Of a stretch of 38,132 nucleotides of DNA, positions 1-7,129 are shown piece by piece (the stretch's first letter is position 1; each line of letters starts with the position of its first letter). Source of the stretch: an uncultured Lachnospiraceae bacterium. GTDB lineage: Bacteria; Bacillota; Clostridia; Lachnospirales; Lachnospiraceae. Position numbers and translations under genes: made by a program. The stretch spans positions 1 through 38,132 of the forward strand of contig UQVK01000026.1 of NCBI GenBank assembly GCA_900544445.1, in the 5' to 3' direction. The notes beneath the pieces are model-generated. The model did no database searches. It saw nothing but the letters and a program-made list of their open reading frames with translations, and was not told the origin of the DNA.

Positions 1-69
1 TTTTTAGAATTGCGAATGCCCGTTGGCGCATGTAAGGAAGATAAGTTTTAGAATAACGGAGGAGGGAAA

Positions 70-588
70 ATGAAATTATTCAAACTCTTTGCGGTTACGC
101 TGATGCTGTGGCCCTATCTGGGGATTGCGCTGCTGTATCTGCCAGAAGATGCGGCACCGTATCTATTTTTTTCCCTGTATCTTCTGTTAACCGTGGCGGT
201 TTATGGAATAAATATCGTGAACGCATGCCGCTGGAAAGGAGAAGCGGAGCGCCTCGCTTTCTGGAATATGCTGATCAAACTGGTTCATATTCCCTTTCAT
301 CTTCTTCTTTTCCTGGTGGGTCTGATTCTTATTCTGGCGATGGTAGTGCCCGCTCTGGTGTTTGTCTCGCCGATACTGGTCATGATATTCAGCATTATTT
401 CCTGGCTTCTGGTGTTGACCTCATCCGTTTACGGCATCAATGCAATTGTCAGAGGAAGACAGATAGGGGCGTTATCAACGAAGACTGCTATTCTGCTCGG
501 AATCCTGCATTTGCTGTTTGTGGCGGATGTAATCGCTTCGATCATAGCCTTCGTAAGATTGAGAAAGAACAGAAAGAAAAATTCCTGA
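70..588 (+). CDS. Hypothetical multi-pass membrane protein
   Basis: I do not recognise a family for this 172-residue protein. It is very hydrophobic: segments around residues 5-24, 30-50, 70-100, 100-125 and 138-162 look membrane-spanning, and the C-terminus is basic (RLRKNRKKNS), which suggests a cytoplasmic tail. The ATG is preceded by a strong GGAGGAGGG ribosome-binding site at normal spacing, so the start is well supported. A strong terminator follows directly, so it is the last or only gene of its transcript. The upstream region is mostly outside the window, so the operon partner, if any, cannot be seen. Confidence 0.7.
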   Translation: MKLFKLFAVTLMLWPYLGIALLYLPEDAAPYLFFSLYLLLTVAVYGINIVNACRWKGEAERLAFWNMLIKLVHIPFHLLLFLVGLILILAMVVPALVFVSPILVMIFSIISWLLVLTSSVYGINAIVRGRQIGALSTKTAILLGILHLLFVADVIASIIAFVRLRKNRKKNS

Positions 589-590
589 AA

Positions 591-641
591 AAAATAGAAA
601 TCGGCGCCTTTCAGTGGGAGAGACAGCCGATTTCTATTTTT
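591..641 (+). terminator. Intrinsic terminator (likely bidirectional)
   Basis: A perfect 15-bp stem (AAAATAGAAATCGGC at 591-605 with its complement at 626-640) closes a 20-nt loop two bases after the stop codon of the small membrane protein. The outer stem is A-rich on the left and T-rich on the right, so it can act for the plus-strand gene and also for thiT arriving from the right. Confidence 0.85.
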
Positions 642-696
642 CAGAAAATATAAATATTTATTTTTTCATGAATAAGGTGTATTGTGGATGAGGTCA

Positions 697-1254
697 TCAG
701 TTGGAAGTGGCCATAACCTTCAGGCGGGCCATAACCTTTTCCACAGGGGGAAGGGCCAGAAGGATGACGGTGAGAATCGCTTCCGGAAGGATGTAGCTTA
801 AGTTATACAGGGTAGAAGCCCACATGGCGGCAACATTTCCGCCGAAATTTCCAACATAGGTAGTATAGAAGATAAAGCCGGAAACCTCATGGAAGAAGAA
901 GCGGCCGATGACGCCTATGATATATCCCTTGAGCAGGCCGTGCTTCGACTTGCTGAAAAAACCGGAAAGGCCGAGAGCTGCGAAGGCCAGCGGGTAGTCC
1001 AGAAGAACCTGTGCGGGATGAACCACGTAGGGGCCGGTGATAAACTGGAGAATACCATAAGCGAGAGCGGCGATGATGCCTACCTTCGGACCGTACCAGT
1101 AGCCGACGAGACAGACGATCAGCATGGAGAAGAGGGTGACGGAGCCACCGTTTGGAAGGCTCGGCAGCTTGATGACGGTGGCAATCACGGTCGCGAGAGC
1201 GATGGCGACGCCGGAAAAGACGACCTGTTTGATGGTGATGGAACTTTTGTTCAT
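697..1254 (-). CDS. thiT: Energy-coupling factor S-component ThiT, thiamine uptake
   Basis: This 185-residue integral membrane protein is the thiamine-binding S-component of an ECF transporter; it needs the shared EcfA/A'/T module, which is not in this window. Six hydrophobic segments cover nearly the whole chain. Family hallmarks visible are LPNGGSVTL (about residues 33-41), the LDYPLAF stretch (about 85-91), the FFHEVSG segment with H122, and Y150/N151 in the last third, matching the ligand-binding residues known in ThiT. The frame is open further upstream, but the start used here has the ribosome-binding site AAGGAGGT directly before it; the longer version would translate the riboswitch leader. 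A TPP riboswitch and promoter lie upstream, so expression is expected to fall when thiamine pyrophosphate is abundant. Confidence 0.93.
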   Translation of the reverse strand: MNKSSITIKQVVFSGVAIALATVIATVIKLPSLPNGGSVTLFSMLIVCLVGYWYGPKVGIIAALAYGILQFITGPYVVHPAQVLLDYPLAFAALGLSGFFSKSKHGLLKGYIIGVIGRFFFHEVSGFIFYTTYVGNFGGNVAAMWASTLYNLSYILPEAILTVILLALPPVEKVMARLKVMATSN

Positions 1255-1388
1255 AAAAAAACCTCCTTGGTAACAGTACGCAAAGAGGGGATTCGAGGGA
1301 AGCGTTCTTCGGCAGGCATCAAAATACATGCGAAAAACAGCTTCCAACACAGAAGGAATATCCTTCCGTGATCTGATCTGCACTGATC

Positions 1389-1476
1389 TGCTTCCTTACG
1401 CCGGTATTATCCGGGTCAAGTGGTAAGGGTCAGAGATTTGAAAAATCTCAGTCTCAGCAATCGGCTCCCCTAGCGT
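1389..1476 (-). promoter_or_regulatory. TPP riboswitch (THI element) of thiT
   Basis: Reading the minus strand, the canonical TPP aptamer blocks occur in order: GGGGAGCC, GCTGAGA, ACCCTTACCACTTGA, CCGGATAATACCGGCG and TAAGGAA. The variable P3 arm is GAGATTTTTCAAATCTC-like. It lies about 135 nt upstream of the thiT start. No hairpin followed by a T-run is seen between aptamer and gene, so the switch may act on translation or by a terminator I cannot recognise. Confidence 0.93.
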
Positions 1477-1507
1477 GCATGAATATGAAAATATAAAATA
1501 CTTTTAT

Positions 1508-1536
1508 ACTATAAGCCGCGATCAGAAGAATGTCAA
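1508..1536 (-). promoter_or_regulatory. Promoter of thiT riboswitch transcript
   Basis: On the minus strand TTGACA (1536-1531) is followed after exactly 17 nt by TATAGT (1513-1508). Transcription would begin near 1500, shortly upstream of the TPP aptamer. Confidence 0.75.
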
Positions 1537-1560
1537 GTGGAGAAAAGGAGGCGAATGTGC

Positions 1561-2514
1561 ATGAAGCAGGGAAAAAGGCTGGGAATCTGTATGCAGCCGG
1601 TTACACAGCTCTGGGAAAGACCGGAAGCACTGGAAGCGTCGGATGAGCTGCTTTGCGGGTGGATCTATGAGGGATTGGAGGAGAAAAACGGCTTTTTGCG
1701 TGTAAGAACCCACTATGGCTATGAAGGGTGGATGGATGCTAAGGATTTCCGCCCCATACCGGAACGGTATGAGGACAGAAAAAGGCTGTATATGGTCAGC
1801 ACGCATATGGCCGATGTGCTGGCTGAGCCGAGAGTACAGGGAAGGCGGATGAATACGTTGTTTGCCGGAAGTCTGATAGAGACATCGGAAGAAAGCTGTA
1901 CAGAAGATGACTGGATCAGGGTAATGCTTCCGGATGGAAAGGAAGGCTGGACGCGGACGCATTTTTTGTTGCCCAGACGGGATGGAGATGGATTCCTGGA
2001 AGACGGAAGACTGGCGGAAATTGCCGAAACGTCGGATTCCGGGCAGGCGGATGAAAAAGGAAGCAGATGGCCCGGAGGGCAGGAGAACGCTTTGGGGCAG
2101 AAAATGAAGGAGAGTGCGCTGCGGCAGGAAATCGCAGACAGGGCGCTGTCTTTCCTGGGAACCCAGTATCGTTGGGGCGGAAAGACGGCGATGGGAATCG
2201 ATTGCTCCGGCCTGGCATTTATGAGTTATCTGCTGTGCGGCATTCTGATCTATCGGGATGCCCGCATCATGCCGGGATTTCCGGTGCGGGAAATCCCGAT
2301 GGGAAATCCGGCGGAGACGGCGAAGAAGGGAGATCTTCTGTTCTTTCCCGGACATGTGGCCGTTTCTCTGGGAGAGGGACGTTTCGTTCATGCCACGGCA
2401 TATCCGGGCTGCGGCTGTGTGACGGTAAACAGTCTGAATGAAAAGGACCCGGATTACCGGAGGGATCTGAGGGAGAAACTGATTGCTGTGGGAAGCATTT
2501 TTCCACAGCGGTAA
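1561..2514 (+). CDS. NlpC/P60 gamma-D-glutamyl endopeptidase with two SH3 domains
   Basis: This 317-residue cysteine peptidase resembles YkfC-type enzymes that cut gamma-D-Glu-diaminoacid bonds in murein peptides. Two bacterial SH3-like domains are visible (about residues 5-65 and 75-137, each ending in an EGW motif), then a polar linker, then the NlpC/P60 domain (about 188-312). The catalytic set is C215 in DCSGLAF, H265 in GHVAVSLGEG and H277 in RFVHA. There is no signal peptide or transmembrane segment, so an intracellular role in recycling muropeptides is more likely than a secreted autolysin, although that is inference. Of two close ATGs (1555, 1561) the second is preferred: the AGGAGG at 1546-1551 lies 9 nt upstream of it but only 3 nt from the first. 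Confidence 0.85.
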   Translation: MKQGKRLGICMQPVTQLWERPEALEASDELLCGWIYEGLEEKNGFLRVRTHYGYEGWMDAKDFRPIPERYEDRKRLYMVSTHMADVLAEPRVQGRRMNTLFAGSLIETSEESCTEDDWIRVMLPDGKEGWTRTHFLLPRRDGDGFLEDGRLAEIAETSDSGQADEKGSRWPGGQENALGQKMKESALRQEIADRALSFLGTQYRWGGKTAMGIDCSGLAFMSYLLCGILIYRDARIMPGFPVREIPMGNPAETAKKGDLLFFPGHVAVSLGEGRFVHATAYPGCGCVTVNSLNEKDPDYRRDLREKLIAVGSIFPQR

Positions 2515-2555
2515 AGTGCTTTCCCACAGCGATAAAGCAGTTCCCGGTCACGCAT

Positions 2556-3368
2556 TCAGGAGCCGGTGGACTGATAGTGTCTGACGCCGATACGCCAGAG
2601 AACGTAGCAGGGAAGCAGGAACAGAAAGCCCGCCAGAGGCAGGATGGCGTACCAGCTCTTTCCCCGGCCGAGAAGGAACAGAAGCGGATAATACTGGATG
2701 CAGGCATAGGGGATGAGGAAGGTGACGATCAGCAAAAAGCGTTTTCCATAGATGTCAAAGGGATATTTTCCGTGTTCCCTCGCGCCGTCCGTAAAGACGT
2801 TCATGAATTCCAGCCCCTCCAGGGTGAAAAAACAGATGGCGGCATAGATCAGGAACAGGCCGGAAAACAGGGCCGTTCCGCCTGCAATCATGAGAATTAC
2901 GGTGAGAGCCCTGGCAGGCGTCCAGCGGACGCCGCCCGCCTGAAGGCCGTAGATGAGCATGATGACGGCCTGCAGGAGCCTGGCGGAGCGGGTGAATTCG
3001 ATTTTCTGGCCGAGGACCTGAAGGATCAGGCCGCGGGGACGGACCATAATCCGGTCAAAGGTGCCATTCCCGATGATCGAAGGGAAGGTATCAAAGCCTC
3101 TGGCGAAGGCTTCCGCCAGCGTGAAGGCCATGAGCACGATGCTGTAGCACAGAAGCACCTCCTGATAGGTATAGCCCTTTACGGTGTGGAATCGTTGGAA
3201 CATGAAATAAATGCCGAGGAACACATTGAAGGAGGTAAAGAACTGTCCCAGGCAGGTGAGAAAAAACGAGGTTTTATACTGCATGATACTTTTCATATGG
3301 ATCAGAAAATATCGTCCATAGAGGCGGAGGGAATCTGAGAGCCTCTGAAGCGGATCAGACATTGTCAT
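2556..3368 (-). CDS. ABC-2 family transporter permease (second subunit)
   Basis: This 270-residue protein is the third gene of a minus-strand ABC transporter set and matches the uncharacterised permease group COG3694 (ABC2_membrane_6-like). About six hydrophobic segments are visible, preceded by a short cytoplasmic N-terminus (MTMSDPLQRLSDSLRLYGRY). The region GNGTFDRIMVRPRGLILQVL is the conserved loop of this family. It pairs with the permease encoded just upstream to form the membrane channel energised by the ATPase. The ATG at 3368 has an AAGGAG site at good spacing. The substrate cannot be told from sequence; this family usually exports. Confidence 0.85.
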   Translation of the reverse strand: MTMSDPLQRLSDSLRLYGRYFLIHMKSIMQYKTSFFLTCLGQFFTSFNVFLGIYFMFQRFHTVKGYTYQEVLLCYSIVLMAFTLAEAFARGFDTFPSIIGNGTFDRIMVRPRGLILQVLGQKIEFTRSARLLQAVIMLIYGLQAGGVRWTPARALTVILMIAGGTALFSGLFLIYAAICFFTLEGLEFMNVFTDGAREHGKYPFDIYGKRFLLIVTFLIPYACIQYYPLLFLLGRGKSWYAILPLAGFLFLLPCYVLWRIGVRHYQSTGS

Positions 3369-3443
3369 AAAATACTCCTTTCTTCTGTTTCAGCCGCAGA
3401 GCGGTCTGTGAAGCGTGAAAACCGAAGGGAACGCAGTTTCCTG

Positions 3444-4247
3444 TCACCCTCCCTGTACGATTACTTTTTTCAGAGCGAAACGTTCCAGAAGCCTTCCCAG
3501 GGCGATGAGAGCAAACAGCCAGAATAACTGAAGCAGGATAGCCTTTTGCAGAGCTGTACCCGACAGATCCCCACTGTAGGCACGCAGCGGCACGTTCTGC
3601 ATGGAAGCGAAGGGAAGCAGCTCCATGAACTGTCGGATTCCGTCAGGAAAGAAGGGCAGGGGAAGAATGGCGCCCTGGCAGAATTCGATCACCGACATGA
3701 AGACGATGCGCAGGCCGTCCGGCGACAGGGTGAAAAAGGAGAGCATGTAAATCAGCATGGTGAAGGCCACGGTGACAAGAACGCCGAGCAGCATGGTACA
3801 CAGGAACCACAGAAAGCTTTTCGCTCCCGCTGGAGCGGAAAGCCCGTAGGGAGCAGGAACGAGCAGGGCGATGAGGAGGATGGGAACACAGCGCAGCGCC
3901 GCTTTGGAAAGCCGGTTTGCCAGGCTTCTTGCGTACCACATGGGATAGATGCGGATGGGACGCACCAGTTCATAGGCGATGTTTCCGTCCAGAATGGAAC
4001 TGAAAATCTCATTTTCCATGATCCAGCCCATGAAAAGAGCGAGAAAAGCCTGCTGCAGCCAGACGTAGGAGCAGGCGGCCGGCAGGGTCATGGGAAAGGC
4101 CGTCGGATCGGATTCGTAAAAGGCGCGCAGGGCGAGCACCTCCATGATGCCCCACACGAACTGGGTGACCATTCCGGCGACAGCGGCGGTACGGTACTGC
4201 ATGCCCATATTGAGCCTGAGACGGAAAAAGGACAGATATTTTTTCAT
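3444..4247 (-). CDS. ABC-2 family transporter permease (first subunit)
   Basis: This 267-residue permease belongs to the COG4587 group, partner of COG3694 and COG4586 proteins. It shows roughly six membrane segments and the conserved cytoplasmic motif ILDGNIAYELVRPIRIYPMW (about residues 85-105), which is equivalent to the GNGTFDRIMVRPRG loop of its partner. The start chosen is MKKYLSFFRLRLNMG, preceded by CGGAGG; a longer in-frame version would add ten residues without a ribosome-binding site. It starts 38 nt after the ATPase gene and ends 75 nt before the second permease, consistent with one operon. Confidence 0.87.
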   Translation of the reverse strand: MKKYLSFFRLRLNMGMQYRTAAVAGMVTQFVWGIMEVLALRAFYESDPTAFPMTLPAACSYVWLQQAFLALFMGWIMENEIFSSILDGNIAYELVRPIRIYPMWYARSLANRLSKAALRCVPILLIALLVPAPYGLSAPAGAKSFLWFLCTMLLGVLVTVAFTMLIYMLSFFTLSPDGLRIVFMSVIEFCQGAILPLPFFPDGIRQFMELLPFASMQNVPLRAYSGDLSGTALQKAILLQLFWLFALIALGRLLERFALKKVIVQGG

Positions 4248-4285
4248 AAAAACCTCCGTTCTGAAGCGTTGATGCATCGATGTGC

Positions 4286-5074
4286 TCAGATTTCATACTG
4301 CTGATACAGGGCGGCCAGTGTCTCGTCGATACTTTCCCCGCCCTGTCGGATGTCGTCCAGCGTGCCGTCCAGGAGGATTTTTCCCTTCCCGATGAGGAGA
4401 ATGCGGCTTGCCAGCGCTTCGATATCCTGCATGTCATGGGTGGTGAGGATGACGGTGATGCGGCGCGTCTCATTCAGGCGGCGGATGAAGGAGCGGACGG
4501 CCAGCTTGGAGACGGCGTCCAGTCCGATGGTGGGCTCGTCCAGGAAAAGCACCTTTGGAGAATGAAGCAGGGAGGCGGCAATTTCACAGCGCATGCGCTG
4601 TCCCAGGGAGAGTTGTCGGGCGGGCGTGCGAAGAAGCTGGGACAGGTCCAGAAGCTCGGTTAGTTCATCTCTGTTTTTCCGGTAGAGCGCGGGATCGATC
4701 CGGTAGATATCCTTTAAAAGATCGAAGGAATCCGCCACAGGTACGTCCCACCACAGCTGGGTACGCTGGCCGAATACCACGCCGATCTGGGAGGCATGCC
4801 GGATGCGGTCCTTCCAGGGAACGCGGCCGTTTACCAGGCAGGTTCCGGAGTCCGGCGTGAGGATGCCGGAAAGGATTTTGATGGTGGAGCTTTTTCCAGC
4901 TCCGTTGGGGCCGATGTAGCCGACCATTTCTCCGTCCTGAATGGTGAAGGAAATGTCGTCCAGAGCACGGATCTCGTCATATTCCCGGTGAAAAAAGCTT
5001 TTACAGGCGTTCAGAAAGCCCGCATCGCGCCGGGCGATCCGGTAGGTTTTGGTGATATGTTCGACAGTGATCAT
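4286..5074 (-). CDS. ABC transporter ATP-binding protein (COG4586-like)
   Basis: The 262-residue ATPase drives the ABC-2 exporter formed by the two permeases encoded next to it. Walker A is GPNGAGKSS (residues 55-63), the Q-loop region reads FGQRTQLWWDVP (101-112, characteristic of COG4586), the ABC signature is LSLGQ (155-159), Walker B is VLFLDEP (175-181) and the switch histidine lies in TTHD (211-214). The start MITVEHITKTY is preceded by GGGAGG; 18 extra in-frame residues upstream lack family similarity. Order ATPase-permease-permease is the standard one for this family. The transported compound is unknown. Confidence 0.92.
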   Translation of the reverse strand: MITVEHITKTYRIARRDAGFLNACKSFFHREYDEIRALDDISFTIQDGEMVGYIGPNGAGKSSTIKILSGILTPDSGTCLVNGRVPWKDRIRHASQIGVVFGQRTQLWWDVPVADSFDLLKDIYRIDPALYRKNRDELTELLDLSQLLRTPARQLSLGQRMRCEIAASLLHSPKVLFLDEPTIGLDAVSKLAVRSFIRRLNETRRITVILTTHDMQDIEALASRILLIGKGKILLDGTLDDIRQGGESIDETLAALYQQYEI

Positions 5075-5299
5075 GAAAATGGCCTCCCTTCCGTGTTTAC
5101 CCTGGCGGACGGATGCCGCCGGGGCCAATCGAATGTTAATGAGAAAAAAGAAAACGGGGACGGATACGGGTCTGCCCGTTCGATTTGAGAAACGGGTCGT
5201 CCGGAACAGAGAGAGGCTGATTGCCGGGCAGCTTCACTGTCTGAGCGGCATCCCGTCCGGGATACCGAAAGAAAAGACGCCGAAAGTCGGCGGACTTCT

Positions 5300-5328
5300 A
5301 AAATAGCACTTTTGGTAAGAAAAAGCAA
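5300..5328 (-). promoter_or_regulatory. Candidate promoter of the ABC-2 exporter operon
   Basis: On the minus strand TTGCTT (5328-5323) and TATTTT (5305-5300) are separated by 17 nt. Both hexamers are imperfect. It would give a leader of roughly 220 nt before the ATPase gene, in which I see no known regulatory RNA. Confidence 0.4.
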
Positions 5329-5414
5329 GAAGGGGAACAGACAAAATTGACAGAGGCTTTTTGTACATTTTTTATAGAGCATAAATGATAGGGCGTACAG
5401 AAGAGGGAGCGTCT

Positions 5415-5443
5415 TTGACTTCCCGGACAGACTCTGTTATAGT
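5415..5443 (+). promoter_or_regulatory. Promoter of the HAD-CPBP-SNF2 cluster
   Basis: TTGACT at 5415-5420 and TATAGT at 5438-5443 are spaced by 17 nt. A second, weaker candidate (TTGACA at 5347, TTTATA at 5371, 18-nt spacing) lies 68 nt upstream. The rest of the 5075-5518 intergenic stretch shows only these divergent promoters and the small hairpin at 5489-5501. Confidence 0.7.
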
Positions 5444-5518
5444 GGAAAAAGTAAAAGCCGCCGATTCGGACGGGAGTTAAAGTGAATACTGCCTGCGGCA
5501 GCTTTACAGGAGGAAAGG

Positions 5519-6211
5519 ATGTTTCAATATATTTTGTTTGATCTGGATGGAACGCTGACGGACCCCAAACCGGGCATTACCGGCTGCGTTCAGTATGCGT
5601 TGCATGAGCTGGGGATCGAGGAGCCAGATCTGGACAGGCTCGAGGTGTTTATCGGGCCGCCGCTGGTGGAAAGCTTCATGGAATTTTACGGAATGGAGAG
5701 GCGGCTGGCCGACAGGGCGGTGGAAAAATATCGGGAGCGGTTTGCCGTGACCGGTATTTATGAAAATGAATTGTACCCCGGCATGAAGGAAATGCTGGCT
5801 GCGCTGAAGGAGGCCGGCTGCCATCTCGCCGTTGCGTCCAGCAAGCCGGAACCATTTGTGAAGCGGATTCTGGAGTATTTCGGGATTGCGGAATATTTTG
5901 ACGTGGCGGTGGGAAGCGGACTGGACGGTTCTCTGGGACAAAAGGAGGATGTGGTGAGGGAGGCGCTCCGACGGCTCGGAGAAAAGGAAGGCGCGACGGA
6001 TGGCGGGCTTTCAAAGGAAGAGGAGATCCGCCGGTCCGCGGTTATGGTGGGAGACCGGAAATATGATGTGACAGGCGCGCGGGCGCTGGGGCTTCGCTGT
6101 GTGGGCGTTTCCTTCGGCTATGCGCAGCCGGGAGAACTGGAGAAAGCGGAAGCGTGGCGGATCGCGGAGGATGTGGAAATGTTGGGCAGGATCCTGCTTG
6201 AGGAAGCGTGA
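5519..6211 (+). CDS. HAD-family phosphatase (phosphoglycolate phosphatase / 5'-nucleotidase-like)
   Basis: This 230-residue haloacid-dehalogenase hydrolase has the nucleophile motif DLDGT (D8, D10), a helical cap domain (about residues 16-85), motif II serine in VASSKPE (107-108), a lysine at 142 and motif IV GDRKYD (D179, D183). The sequence IGPPLVESF near residues 45-53 is typical of the Gph-like subgroup often labelled 5'-nucleotidase. Likely substrates are small phosphoesters; the sequence does not decide which. A strong AGGAGG precedes the ATG, itself preceded by a small CTGCC/GGCAG hairpin. A roughly 10-residue insertion (GATDGGLSKE, near 158-167) sits before motif IV. It is the first gene of a cluster with a CPBP protease and an SNF2 helicase. 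Confidence 0.88.
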   Translation: MFQYILFDLDGTLTDPKPGITGCVQYALHELGIEEPDLDRLEVFIGPPLVESFMEFYGMERRLADRAVEKYRERFAVTGIYENELYPGMKEMLAALKEAGCHLAVASSKPEPFVKRILEYFGIAEYFDVAVGSGLDGSLGQKEDVVREALRRLGEKEGATDGGLSKEEEIRRSAVMVGDRKYDVTGARALGLRCVGVSFGYAQPGELEKAEAWRIAEDVEMLGRILLEEA

Positions 6212-6240
6212 AAGGGGGAAGCGCTTCGGCGCGTGTTCCT

Positions 6241-6260
6241 CAGCAAAGAGAGCTTTGCTG
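6241..6260 (+). promoter_or_regulatory. Hairpin upstream of the CPBP ribosome-binding site
   Basis: CAGCAAAG-AGAG-CTTTGCTG is a perfect 8-bp stem with a tetraloop ending 11 nt before GGAGG of the CPBP gene. No T-run follows. Confidence 0.6.
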
Positions 6261-6281
6261 CGCCCCGGAATGGAGGAAAAG

Positions 6282-7073
6282 ATGAAAAACAGAGGATGGG
6301 GAACCGCCGGAACGCTGATCGCGGCGCTGCTTCTGTATGAAATCGGCAAGCAGGCAGGCGCGCTGGCTGCCAGGACGCTGCTTCCGGACTCCGGAGAGGG
6401 TGTAAGATCTCTGCTGATGCATCTTGCCGGCGGGGGGCTGGTGTATCTGGTATGGAGAAAGGAGCTTTGTGCCGGGAAGGGAAGGACTGCAGGAAAAACA
6501 GGGCTCCGGCTGCTTCTGCTTTCCGTGTCGTCTGCGCTGGGACTGAACCTGCTTCTGGCCCTGACAGGACTCGTCACATTGTCCGGCTCCTTTCAGGAAA
6601 CGGCGGCCGCACAGGCCGCGGTGCCGGTGGGAATCGGAATTGTGCTCTACGGAGTCGCCGCACCATTCTCCGAGGAGGTTCTGTTCCGGGGAATTTTTTA
6701 CAGAAAGGCCATAGAAGCGTTCGGCGGTGAAGGGGCTGGAGAAGTGACAGAGCAGGCCAGGACCGTTCGGGCGCGGCGGGCTGCCGCGGTGGTTTCGGCG
6801 CTGATGTTCGGCATTTACCATGGAAATCTGGTGCAGGGAATCTATGCGTTTCTGATCGGTCTGCTTCTGTGCCTGGTTTATGAAAGGACGGGAAGGCTTC
6901 CGGCTGTGGTACTTTTTCATGGAGCCGGTAATCTGGCGGTGTACCTGCTGATCGACGTGGCGGGCATCGGGGATTATCTGTCCTCCGGAGCGGCTGTGGG
7001 CCTGTGTGTGCTGCTTCTTGTGGCAGCACTGCTTTGCCTGAAATCGTTTTCGGGTGTACGGGAAAATGTGTAG
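6282..7073 (+). CDS. CPBP family intramembrane glutamic endopeptidase
   Basis: This 263-residue membrane protein belongs to the CAAX-protease/bacteriocin-processing (CPBP, Abi) family. The three active-site motifs are present in order: EEVLFRG (E131, E132, R136), FGIYHGN (H180) and FHGAGN (H213). About eight hydrophobic segments are visible. Between motifs 1 and 2 there is a polar insertion (about residues 147-165) that is longer than usual. Bacterial members process prenylated or membrane proteins, or confer bacteriocin self-immunity; no partner peptide is seen here. The ATG at 6282 is chosen because GGAGG (6272-6276) lies 5 nt upstream; an in-frame ATG at 6270 overlaps that site. A perfect 8-bp hairpin (6241-6260) lies just before. 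Confidence 0.88.
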   Translation: MKNRGWGTAGTLIAALLLYEIGKQAGALAARTLLPDSGEGVRSLLMHLAGGGLVYLVWRKELCAGKGRTAGKTGLRLLLLSVSSALGLNLLLALTGLVTLSGSFQETAAAQAAVPVGIGIVLYGVAAPFSEEVLFRGIFYRKAIEAFGGEGAGEVTEQARTVRARRAAAVVSALMFGIYHGNLVQGIYAFLIGLLLCLVYERTGRLPAVVLFHGAGNLAVYLLIDVAGIGDYLSSGAAVGLCVLLLVAALLCLKSFSGVRENV

Positions 7074-7098
7074 AGAGATTCTTCTCATGGAATAAAAT

Positions 7099-7114
7099 GC
7101 GGCCTTTCGGCCGC
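7099..7114 (+). promoter_or_regulatory. Hairpin upstream of the SNF2 ribosome-binding site
   Basis: GCGGCC-TTTC-GGCCGC is a perfect 6-bp stem with a TTTC tetraloop, ending 6 nt before the AGAGGA site of the SNF2 gene. Confidence 0.6.
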
Positions 7115-7129
7115 AGAAAAAGAGGAAGC

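Noticed and set aside
1537..1560. GTG start for the NlpC/P60 gene at 1537
   Set aside because: It lies inside the thiT -35 region and upstream of the GGAGG site; ATG 1561 has correct spacing.
5071..5382. Minus-strand 103-codon frame upstream of the ABC ATPase
   Set aside because: No ribosome-binding site, overlaps the candidate promoter and the ATPase start, and lacks any recognisable domain.
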